In this document: positions 21,501 to 31,700 of the stretch, piece by piece
Layout: the number at the start of each line of letters is the position of its first letter
Numbering within the stretch: the stretch's first letter is position 1
From: Vigna angularis
Taxonomy: Eukaryota; Streptophyta; Magnoliopsida; Fabales; Fabaceae
NCBI RefSeq assembly: GCF_016808095.1
Contig: NC_068975.1
Span: 38,052,501 to 38,116,500 of the forward strand
Direction: 5' to 3'
DNA length: 64,000 nt
Made by a program: the position numbers and the translations under genes
Notes under the pieces: generated by a model
Database searches by the model: none
Told to the model about the DNA's origin: nothing
The model's input: the letters and a program-made list of their open reading frames with translations, nothing else

Positions 21501-24500
21501 GAAGAGATTGATCGCTGCTTTGAAGAATTTTATGAGGATGTCCACACAGAATTCTTGAAGTTTGGGGAAATTGTGAACTTCAAGGTTCTTTTTTACTGCT
21601 GTGTGTGTGTGTATAAGTTTAACTTCTGAAATTTTGAAAATATATTTCTCATTTCAGTTTGGCATTTAGTTCATACTAACATTTTAATGCAATTTTCAAT
21701 ATCTTGGAATAAAATTTTATGGGTTCTCTGTAATATCACGAACGCTAATCAAGTATGATTTATATCTAGTTACACAGAGACGTCAAAATAAATAAAATGG
21801 AGCCATTTTTATATCTATTTGTCTTGTTTTGTCATTGTTTTTGACCCCTCCTCGTATGTGCGTGTGTTTATATCCAACATTTTGAAAAAAAATTGTGTTT
21901 TTTGAAAACATAGTTATCAATAGAATGATATAGTGGAATAGTGTTGCAGATACGCTCTTGGTCACTATGAAACTTAAATATCATCACAATTTTAAATAGT
22001 GGTTGTAATAAATGGTGAAATTGGGGCATGTTATGAGTGGTGCTAAGGCATTGCAAGAACCTTAAGTGAGCCTTGTAAGTGTCACCTATGGCTTTTCAAG
22101 GGTGATGGTATTCACCTCTCTTTCATTGAATTGGAGATTTTAACTTTAAATGAAAGCCTAATTTTCCCACTGACTTGAGCACATTCATTCTCACCAACAC
22201 CCATCTTTATCTAGCAACATTTTGCAGCTATCCCCGACCTTTGTCAGTGTGGCCCTGTTCTGTATTTTCTGCCCATTCATGTTCCCACAATCCATGGTGA
22301 TTCAAAATCCATAGATAATTGACTGAGATGCTTCTAATCACATTTTTGATAATATATATTTGTCTTGTCCCTTTCTTTTGTAAAAAACTCTTAATTCATA
22401 ACCTTATCCAGTTGTTCTAATGTTTCCTCGAAGGGAGTTGGTCAAGTTTTCCTTTATCCTTCCTTAAATCTATAATTTGTCCTTTTTGTTCCTGCTCGTC
22501 CTTTTAATCTAATATCATTAAGTGAATTAACCAAGTCTTTAAATTACTCAATAATCTTTGATGCCAATTCCTTTGTCATCCAGGAGCGTGGTACGAGACA
22601 ACTGATTGGAGAAAGACATGAATCTAGATGTTTATACTATTTTGGATGTAGTCCACATGTGCTCGTTTTGCACCAAATCTTATGACAACTACCCTCTTGT
22701 GATAAAACTTTAATAGTTAGATGGTATATTTTAACATCTTATAAGTTTCATGTTTAGAAGCTTCCCTTGTACAATGACAATGACTAGAAAACTAAAAGCA
22801 TGATTTGGTAGGTCACCTTACGTTGTAATTAAATGAAATAAAGAAACCCAAATATTCGTCGGAGAAAATTGTGACAATGGACGACAGGGAAGGATGGCAC
22901 CAAGCGGAAAAGAGCAATGGAAAAGGCATTGGAGAAGATGGAGACCAGCAAAGCGGGACCAACGCACACTGATACCAACTTAAGACTAATAAGAGAGAAA
23001 ATATATTTTAGGGGGCATAACATACCCCTCTTATGATCTTATATTTATAAGGATAGAAAATTGATACAATGAGAAGATGGAAGATCAAAATAAGGTACAA
23101 CTCATAGGTACAACAAGTAGTAGTACAAACTGGATTTGAAGATTATTTGGGTAAAGTGCATGAAACTTGATATAGAAGATGAAGCGATGATGGTGGCACT
23201 TGTGATTTGGTTATCTGCAATCGGTGGATTGATCAATCTAGCAAAGAAGGACATGGTGAACGGACTACTGAGTATGGAGTTCGAGAAAAGGTTTTTGTGA
23301 AAAATTCGACGAACATGTGAAGACCACTTTTAACACTTGTAGAACAGATTTCAGCCTACAAATATATTGTTATACTGTTGACATAATAAGAAATAGAAAA
23401 CACCCTTTGTGTACACAACATATTTGAGTAACCTGATCCTGACCCACATGTCAGTTGCACCGGTTTATACCAAAAAAAAATATTCTTAACCTACTAACCA
23501 GTTCCACCTGCATTTCACCTTTTTCTTTTCTTTATCCGATTTGTAGGCCTTAGTTTGATAATAATTTGCACTCCCTTCTAATCATCTTTTTCTCTTGCCT
23601 TCCCATTTTTTCTCTGCAATTATTTTTTTCTCACTATTAATGAATGCTTTAGTTTTGAATAATTTTGGGCATGCATAGTATGTAATCTTAATTATTTAGC
23701 GTGATCTAAAACTTAACTATTACAACCATTCTGCTATCCAACATCATACTGCAGCCATTTCAGGATCAACCGCACGGAATTGTACTGATTTAAAAGGAAT
23801 ATTGTTTTTCCTGTATGTGAAGCAATAGATAAACAATATTTTGAAAACCAAAATCAAAGCACTTGTTAAAACATTTTTGAAGATTGGGTCATTGTCTCCT
23901 TCATTTCCCAGCACCTCCTACTTATACAATTTCTTTCATCTCATGGTACTAATCTTGTTGTCTGTTTATCCTTGTCAGGTGTGTAAAAATGGTTCATTTC
24001 ACTTGCGAGGAAATGTGTATGTACAATACAAAGCTTTGGATTCTGCGCTGCTCGCAGCAAACTTAATAAATCGTCACGATTTTACCGGAAAACGGGTATC
24101 ACATTTCAATATTGTTTTTGTCAAATGAAATTGTTAATGCTACAAGTATGATTACATGAAATATCATTAAAGCTTCAAGTAATTCACTTGCCTTTGAGTA
24201 ATTTTCGATAATTGATCCATTTAATGGTTTTCTCAATTTATATCATGTAACTTGTGCTATATTGGAGAAAAATCTGAAAATGTTTGATACAAAACTGGTT
24301 CAAGGTGGAGCACATTTTGGTGAGAATGAGGCTGTGGAAGTTTAGTTCTGTATAAAAAGTTTAAAGGTTTGATACATTGGATGTTCAGACGAATTTCTCA
24401 ATTCATATGTTTATCTCATCAGGCTATGCTTTATGGCAGGTAACTTGTCAATTTGTTAACTTGACAAGATGGAAGGTTGCCATATGTGGCGAGTATATGA

Positions 24501-26659
24501 AATCGGGTTTCAAGGTGAAATGTCTACCATCTCATGATTTTTCTTTCTTGGATCCGACCAGGTCCTTCTGGGTTTCATTGTGCAAATCATATGAAATATA
24601 AAATCTCTTGGTTAACAACAGAAGCTTGTGACTTCAAAAAAGATGTTAGGAAATGTTTTATATTATGAAGCATGCTCACAGTGGTGTTCCTTTCTTGCAT
24701 CTTAACAGACTTGTTCTCGCGGAACAGCATGCAATTTTATTCACTGTTTTCGTAATCCTGGTGGAGACTATGAATGGGCTGATTCTGACAAACCTCCCCC
24801 AAAATTTTGGGTAGAAAAGATGATTGCTTTATTTGGTTATTCTGATGATTATGAGACTTCAAGGGAGCAGGGAAATTTTAGTTTGTCAAAAACAGATTCT
24901 GACAGGTGTGCTTTCATTTTAATATTGCTGATTACATTACATATGATGGATTAAATTGGTTGCTGGACACATCGTAACCAATGTAGATGGTTGTAAATTT
25001 AGGATGATATGATGGGGGATGATTGTTTGCGATTGGTGTTGTTAAGGTTCAGGTAAGGGCAAGGCTTTTAGAGCAGGCGTGATGCAACTTCTGTTTAATA
25101 TATTTTTTAATAATTCATCCAAAGGATCAGGGTCAAGAATCTTCTAGAGAGAATCTGAATTTCTTTATTGTTTCAGAACAAACAAAAATTAATAATCAAG
25201 CCTTTCTCACTAGGCAGGGTTGACTAGATGGATTAATCGAGCCATAATATTCTGTTGTGTATCATGCTTATTGACAAACCATTAGCTTCAAAATCCTTAT
25301 TTGTTTCACCTATGGGTTTTTCAGGATCTGCTTCTATCTATCCTCCATTTGATTTACTCTCTTTGTTGGGTTTTCCCAAACCATCAATAATAAGAATTTA
25401 CCAGCTTCTGTACAGTAGGCAACTTTTTCTTCAATCCGTCCTTTTCTAATACTATCTTGTCTAGTTAATCGAATGTAGCATTCTCATGTCGTGTACATTA
25501 AGTTTAGTTTTGTCAGCCTTTCTTGGATTAGCATTCAGTTCTACACAACATTACATGTCTTATAAGTGGGTACATTTTAACGTGGATAACACTTGAGTCA
25601 CTCTTCCATTTCTTTCTTCCTGCATGAATCCTATGGTTTACATCACTTATTTCTCTATGCCTTTTGTGATGAACCTTATATACTTAATCTATGTAACTTG
25701 TGGAGGAACTATCTAAAACTTCCTATCAAACAGAGGAAAAGTTTTTGAAGAGATTGTAGAGTTTTACCTTCTTCATGCCTTGTATGATGAACCCTAGATA
25801 CTTAAGCTATGTAACTTGTGGAATAGCAACGTAAAACTTCCTATCAAATATAAGAAAAGTTTTTTTAGGACTTCATTGTAGAGTTTTGCTTTCTCCCTTG
25901 CTGCATCAAGGGAAACAACTAAAGTTGTGGCTAAAAAAATTGGTGTGAAGAAAATATTACTTGGAATAATTTTTCCGTGTGAATTTATACTTGTTCTCTA
26001 TCATAATGCTTTGAAGGTACCACTGTAGAAGGTCAAGATCCAGAGAGACGGATCGTTTAAGTTGTGGTCATTCTGGTAGAAGAAAACATGAAGATGAAAG
26101 AAAACAAAGAACTCCGTATGAGGATCGGAATGCTAGCTTAAAAAACACTCATAAAAGAAAATCCAGAGGCACTACTGATACTGATTCTGACAGAGAATGG
26201 TTAGAAAAGGAGGAAATTAGGGAAAGACGCCATGAATACACTAGGAATGGCTCATTTAATAAGCGCAGGGATGAAAATAGCAGAAGCCACGAAGAGGATT
26301 CTGATATGGATTGTGATACTAGGGACAATGAAAAACAGCATGGAAGAAACCCAAGAAAGTGCGACAATGACATCAGGGTCTGGATTAATGAGGCTGCTGG
26401 TTTGGATGGGGACAGAGATGTGAGAAAGCACCGTATTAGGGAAAGCTCAGGACATCAGAGTGGTGACGCTTCTGAATCCAACAAAGATTTGTTTGGTAGA
26501 GTGGAGATGGAAACACTACATGATCACTTTAGGAAAACATATAGTCACAGAAGATCGGGTGTTCAGGTGTCTGTAAAAGGAAGAGATCAAAACGACAAAG
26601 TTGATAGAGACGGGTCCCGGAAGGACAGTTACAAACGAGATCATCACAAAAGGAAGTGA
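18558..26659 (+). CDS. ZRSR2/Urp-like U2AF35-related splicing factor (CCCH-UHM-CCCH-RS), 7 exons
   Basis: Spliceosomal protein related to ZRSR2/Urp, which recognises 3' splice sites (notably of U12-type introns) in the nucleus. Exons: 18558-19103, 19180-19344, 21492-21584, 23979-24095, 24440-24514, 24709-24905, 26017-26659; 1836 nt, 611 aa. The open frame begins at 18546 with GTG; the first ATG is 18558. Residues 1-182 are charged and coiled-coil-like with a Gln run. Zinc finger 1 is C187-x8-C196-x5-C202-x3-H206. A UHM-type RRM follows (about 225-318: [46 protein letters not shown]), then [11 protein letters not shown] starting zinc finger 2 with C323, C334, C340, H344. The C-terminal about 210 residues are Arg/Asp/Ser-rich, an RS-like tail. 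Arabidopsis At1g10320 has this organisation. Intron 2 (2.1 kb) and intron 3 (2.4 kb) are long and AT-rich. No frame breaks were seen. Confidence 0.92.
19345..21491. other. Intron 2 of the splicing-factor gene
   Basis: 2.1-kb AT-rich intron with a normal GT donor and AG acceptor. It contains no recognisable coding sequence or mobile element with clear ends. Confidence 0.6.
21585..23978. other. Intron 3 of the splicing-factor gene
   Basis: 2.4-kb intron. The middle part, about 22800-23420, changes texture to a purine-rich, less AT-biased sequence that may be a decayed transposable element. I could not find its ends or a recognisable protein. Confidence 0.4.
25650..25895 (+). repeat. About 120-bp tandem duplication in splicing-factor intron 6
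   Basis: Two adjacent segments, starting near 25655 and near 25773, share the same order of words: ATGCCTT.TGTGATGAACC, TACTTAA.CTATGTAACTTGTGGA, AAAACTTCCTATCAAA, GAAAAGTTTTT and TTGTAGAGTTTT. They differ by scattered substitutions and small indels. Confidence 0.8.
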
Positions 26660-27174
26660 TCAATAATAAGTGATAAATACACAGAAGAATTTGATTCCCA
26701 TCAGTGTGGAGAGCAGCAGATAGTGGATATCAATTGGTGGAACTAATCATACTTAGAATTTTTGTCCCGATGAAAGTTTAGTGTATTTTATTTTTACATT
26801 TCTTCCCATATTTATTCTTTTTTTTTTCCTAAACCTTCCGCTTTTTCTATTGATGATATATCTACGAATATTAAAATCCCTCGAAAGCCATAACTCCAGT
26901 GTCCAATTTTATTTTTACGAAAAGCGTACAGCAGCACTATGATTAATGTAAATTCACTTCAATGCATGCTCAACACAAGGAAATGAGACAAACACTACAA
27001 GAAGGTTTTATTGAAAGATTTAATCCATGTAAACGATGGAGGGATATGAGCTGTAGGATGAAACAACCTTCGACACTATTAAAGTTCTATTTTTATCTCC
27101 AAGCACTTAAAACTATTAAAGTTCTATTTTATCTCCAAGCACTTAAAGCACTTAATTGATTGAAATCAAACTAC
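26660..27174. other. Convergent 3' flanks
   Basis: Sequence between the stop of the plus-strand splicing factor and the stop of the minus-strand small gene; both 3' UTRs are expected here. A short direct repeat (TTAAAGTTCTATTTT...ATCTCCAAGCACTTAAA) occurs at about 27077-27150. Confidence 0.5.
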
Positions 27175-27588
27175 TCAGATTTGAAAACATGGAAATAAGC
27201 AGCGAAACACATAAGAACCAAATCTACAAACACGTCCAAATTGACCACTTGACCTTTCTCTTTCACGTATTGTGGCTGTATGAATTGCTGGAACTGGAAT
27301 CCCATAAACAGGTTCTGTCATATAGTGGTGATATGATGATGAGTTTCGGGTGCAGCTGACAGTGCTGGGATCGTGCGGTTGGGCCACTTCCGTCTGCGGC
27401 AAGAATGTTCCATAGCTGTGTTCTTCAATATGAATCCACGAAGAAGGTAAGGGTGGAGCTGATGGCTGGGTGTTGGATGAGGAACAAGAGCAGCAACAGT
27501 AGTGTGGTTCATGCTCATGCCTCTTCTTCTTTCTTTTCTTTTTGGACCACAACCTCAGTTTCTTCACAGCTTTGATCACGTTTTTCAT
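27175..27588 (-). CDS. Small basic plant protein, unknown function
   Basis: 137-aa single-exon frame; the open frame begins with TTG at 27591 and the first ATG is at 27588. The N-terminus is strongly basic (MKNVIKAVKKLRLWSKKKRK) followed by KKRHEHEP, a Cys cluster CCCSCSSS, a Pro-rich linker QPSAPPLPSSW, and a C-terminal hydrophobic/Cys segment with RSSGQFGRVCRFGSYVFRC and LFPCF. The pattern of a basic KKLRLWSKKK start, SAPPLPSSW and PVYGIPVP middle and an RCLFPCF end resembles a small plant family annotated as UCP031279 (Arabidopsis At1g10140/At1g58420), but I am not certain. The N-terminal lysine block plus terminal cysteines could favour membrane association. Codon texture is coding-like. 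It lies tail to tail with the splicing-factor gene. Confidence 0.7.
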   Translation of the reverse strand: MKNVIKAVKKLRLWSKKKRKKKRHEHEPHYCCCSCSSSNTQPSAPPLPSSWIHIEEHSYGTFLPQTEVAQPHDPSTVSCTRNSSSYHHYMTEPVYGIPVPAIHTATIRERERSSGQFGRVCRFGSYVFRCLFPCFQI

Positions 27589-28723
27589 CAACCTTCAAAT
27601 GGGATTACGGATTTGCATTGGCATTTGCATATATACAACAATTTTGAAAACTGATGCACCGTTATAGAAATAGGAATAGGAGCGCCCTCAAAGACGTTTT
27701 CATTACTTTTCAAATATTTTACCGTTATCTATCCACTACTATTCTACACTTTATTTACGTTACATCGATAGCTCTTTTATTTATTATGATTTCTCTGATC
27801 TAATCCAATTCCTCATATTTAAGCTGTTTAAAAAGCTATTGCTTCGTAGATTCCCACAATTACTAACTTACCCCTACAATAAGATAAAAAGACTAACTCA
27901 TCACTGTTCCACAACCACCTACCGCCATCGTCACCAACACCTCGTCATCATTAATGCTGTTGTAGAGGAAGAAGAATAGTGGGAGAACGATGAAGGGGAA
28001 GAAAAGAGAAAATGCGAAACTCTTTCCGAAGGAAATTATTAGTATAAAAGAAGTTATAATATGCGAAACTGTTGCAGGGTGCCGAGTCATTGCAAGAACT
28101 CACCAGTCACCTAACCTAATCCAGCTGTCATAATATTCAGATGAAACTTGTCCACAAAAAAAAAATGAAACTGCTTTCCAGAGGAAATTATTAGTATAAA
28201 AGAAGTTTAGATCAGATTGTGTACAGCTCTGCAAGGTAAAAATTGGCTCGATATACATACATTAAATAGTATGTATATTATAAAAAGTTATATATACAGA
28301 AATGATACATCGCATCAAGTGAATTACAAAAGAACCAAAATAAACAAATGCATGCATAGTGGTAAGATACTCAACCAAAAGACATTTCTTCACGCTCGCA
28401 GCAGCCCAATAGAAAACGGAGCTATGAAAGAAATAGAAAAACCACAACACCCCTAGCCTTATCTCTCATGGTTGGGTAAACAGTATAATATCACATCAAC
28501 CCTCTGCTTGGGTGCTGTCATGCTGTTCCTGTAGACATGCATAATACACCAATGACATCCTCCTTACAGGCAATGAGGAAATGTTTGCCAGGTTCATGTC
28601 GTTTCTCCTATAGGCCATGATGAAGTGCTTGTCAGGTTCATACACGTTTCTTTCACGTTCTACTTCCTACTTCCATGCAAATATCTACTGTATAACAACT
28701 GAAATATTGGAAGACCTAAGACG
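27589..28723. other. Intergenic region between the small basic gene and the ARF gene
   Basis: Upstream region of the small minus-strand gene and 3' flank of the ARF gene. A word of about 30 bp (GAGGAAATTATTAGTATAAA) followed by AGAAGTT occurs at about 28030 and again at about 28182. No gene is supported. Confidence 0.4.
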
Positions 28724-31700
28724 TTAACAACCGGACCCCACAATAGATGACTGGTCCTCAGGATTGACTACTGCTTCAGAGTCCATTTTGCTGGGTTTAA
28801 CTTCCTCACTGATGGGAAGTCCTATTTTAGGTGAAAGCTTCTTCACCTCCTCGGCAGTATAGATGAAAATTTTCCTCACAATGCTACAAAACTCACTGCA
28901 GTAAAAAAGCAAGACATAATTTAATATACAGTTGTAAAATGTGATGCCACAAATAAAGTGTCCAAGTAGTCTCAAATAATCTTACAGCCATGGGTCATCC
29001 CCAGCCATCATCATATCGTCTTCATTATCAGTGTACACAACCTGCCATTTTTTTGGGGACCCACAAAGTTCATCCTTGATGTCAAACATTTCTTCCAATT
29101 TCCTTAGCAGATCCTCATATCCATCAAACCGTGTTAAATCCACCGCCCTTCCAACTGCCATACCTTGCATGTGAACCTGGAATAATGTAAAACTTGAATT
29201 ATAAATAGTTTTATTACTAATATCAGGAGCTAAAAATAATCATACAGATCTGAAAAGTGAAGATGCTAATATGCAATATATATAACTTGACGTAGAGTCA
29301 ACTAAATTTGAAAAACACGAAATTATGCCTACTGCCAAGAATATTACAGGATTGTAAACTGAATTTCAAAATCAGAAAATTATGCCAACAAAAATAAATA
29401 GTCACCTTTGTGCAGCTTCTTATTTGCCTGCTCTGAGACTCATGGGGAGACCGCAGGCATGATTTTTCAACATCACAACTCACCGAAGGAATATCGGATC
29501 GATTAATATTTGATGGTTCCGAATGCTGGTCAGACTCAGCATCCAAAGATGGAAGGGGCACATCATCAACCAACCTTCCTGACAAAGTGACCATTGGTAG
29601 GCTTTCTTCCCCATTAGAATTATCAAGTAACTGAATCCCAAAGAGCCTACACCCATTTGCAGTCACATTCCTCTTCTCTCCAGATTCTTTAAGTGCTACA
29701 GGTAAAAAAGACTCTGTAGAGTTTTCTGTCCTACTAGACCAATATATTGATTTGTTGGAAGCAGAACAGTTCCCACCAAAACCAAGGAAGCCAGTTGCAG
29801 TAGAATTGAATTTGGCCGGTGGATAGATGTCTCCTCCGTGTTGATGGTCACGATAAGAGAATGGTGCAGAATCAACTGGTGATTTCCGTACACCTGATCC
29901 ATACGAAATAAGAAAATTTGAGTCAAAGCAAACACAAACAAAACAATTTTATGGGCAAATTATGTGTGCTCAAGTCACCTTGCAGAGAAGAATCAGCCAA
30001 TGTTGAAGGAAGAATGGGAGGCCGTGATCTCTTGTTTCTTTGGGAAGGCTGGGAGTTTGTGGGAGGAGTAGACACAAGTGGCTCCAATTCCCATGGAGAA
30101 ACTCTATCAGGACGCAAAATAGAAGACGGTTCATCCCATTGAACCTGAAATACTATGGTTCATCAGACTAATGAACGCAAAGCTGCTAGGTAAATTTCAA
30201 ATCCTAGTAATTTATTCAGCTTTTAAATAACATCTCTTTCCCCATGAGTCAGTGTCCCACCATCAAGGAAATATCTTTATTACTAGATTGTTCCATACAC
30301 AAAGCATCATCATTACTTACCTTTTTTGACCAATTCAAAGAGAAGGAAGAATAATTTCTGTGTTTTGACTAACCAAAATTAAAACATACTGGGAAAGCTT
30401 TTAATAATATTTAATTCCACCAAATGCAAACAACAAAAGATAAAAAAAAATAAAATAAAAATCGAAGTTTAAAGCCATACTGACCTTTAATGATCGCCAC
30501 TCAGAATTAGTCCAGACTGACGATTTATTATCTCCAACACCCACAATCGTACCACTGAACCTGAAGAGGGGGGAGGGGGTTGATTTGACAGATTGTGCAA
30601 GGCACTAAAATAAAAATATAATTTTTCAAAGTAACCAGGTAGTTCACCTTCTTTCAGGAACTTCATCACCCTCAAATCTCATTTTGAATCTCATTCCAAC
30701 AGAAAGTTTATGACTTTTAGCTTCAAGATACTTGTTGACACTCACAATAAACTCAGACCGGCTAGTTCTACAAAATAAATATTAAAGCAACAAAATCAAA
30801 CTTAAATGTCATCCTGGTCAAATTATTTCATCAATAAAGAAAAGAGTCCGCTAATTGCATGAAGGCAGGCATACAAATGTACAGATACATGAAAACACAA
30901 TTATATGTTAGTTCAAGGTATCATCAAAGTTAGTAGGACATCGTGAGTTGGGCAAGAACACCATCACTGATAACACTTATGAGATAACTAATAACTTCTG
31001 ATAGGATATAATGTAATAAGTTATAATGAGTAATGTGTGCAGAATAAAACGAAACAGTTTAGGAATTAGTTGGGAGTTTTGGTTAGTTAGTTGGGGGCCT
31101 GTATAAGAAGGCAGGGAGCTCTTGTGTGAAGTGACTTTTGGATAATCTTGTAGATTGAGCTTTGGCTCTTTGTGAAGGGGAAACCCTTGGAGGAGAGAGT
31201 GCTCTCCTATTCTTTGTGTTCTATACACTCTATACAATAAAGAATATTACTCTTTTTTCTCTTTTCAATTCTGGGTTCCTATCAATTGGTCCGACCTGCC
31301 GGATACCCTTAGGAGAGGACGGCTGGATCAAAGGTTGCGGATCAAGAAGTGATCAAGAAAGGGTGGAAGCATGGAAGAAAGAGAAAATATCTTGGAGAGG
31401 AGGACCAGCGAACAGAGGAGGGCAGAATTGAAAATGAACCTGGTAGAGTGGAGAAGTAATATGCAAGAATTGAGAAGAAATATGCAAGAAATGCGGCAGG
31501 AAACTAGAGAAATCTTGCAAATTCTTGAAGGAAGGATGTGGAACCAGGAAAAGGGATTAAAAGGCAGTCCAGGGTCTGTAAATGGAGATCAAGATTCTGT
31601 TAACAGAGGAAAAATAGGAAGGAGAGAGGAATTTCTTCAAGATGTCTTGAAAGGAAAGAAAGAAACAAAGATAAGTATGGAGGTTGGGCAAGATAGTCTG

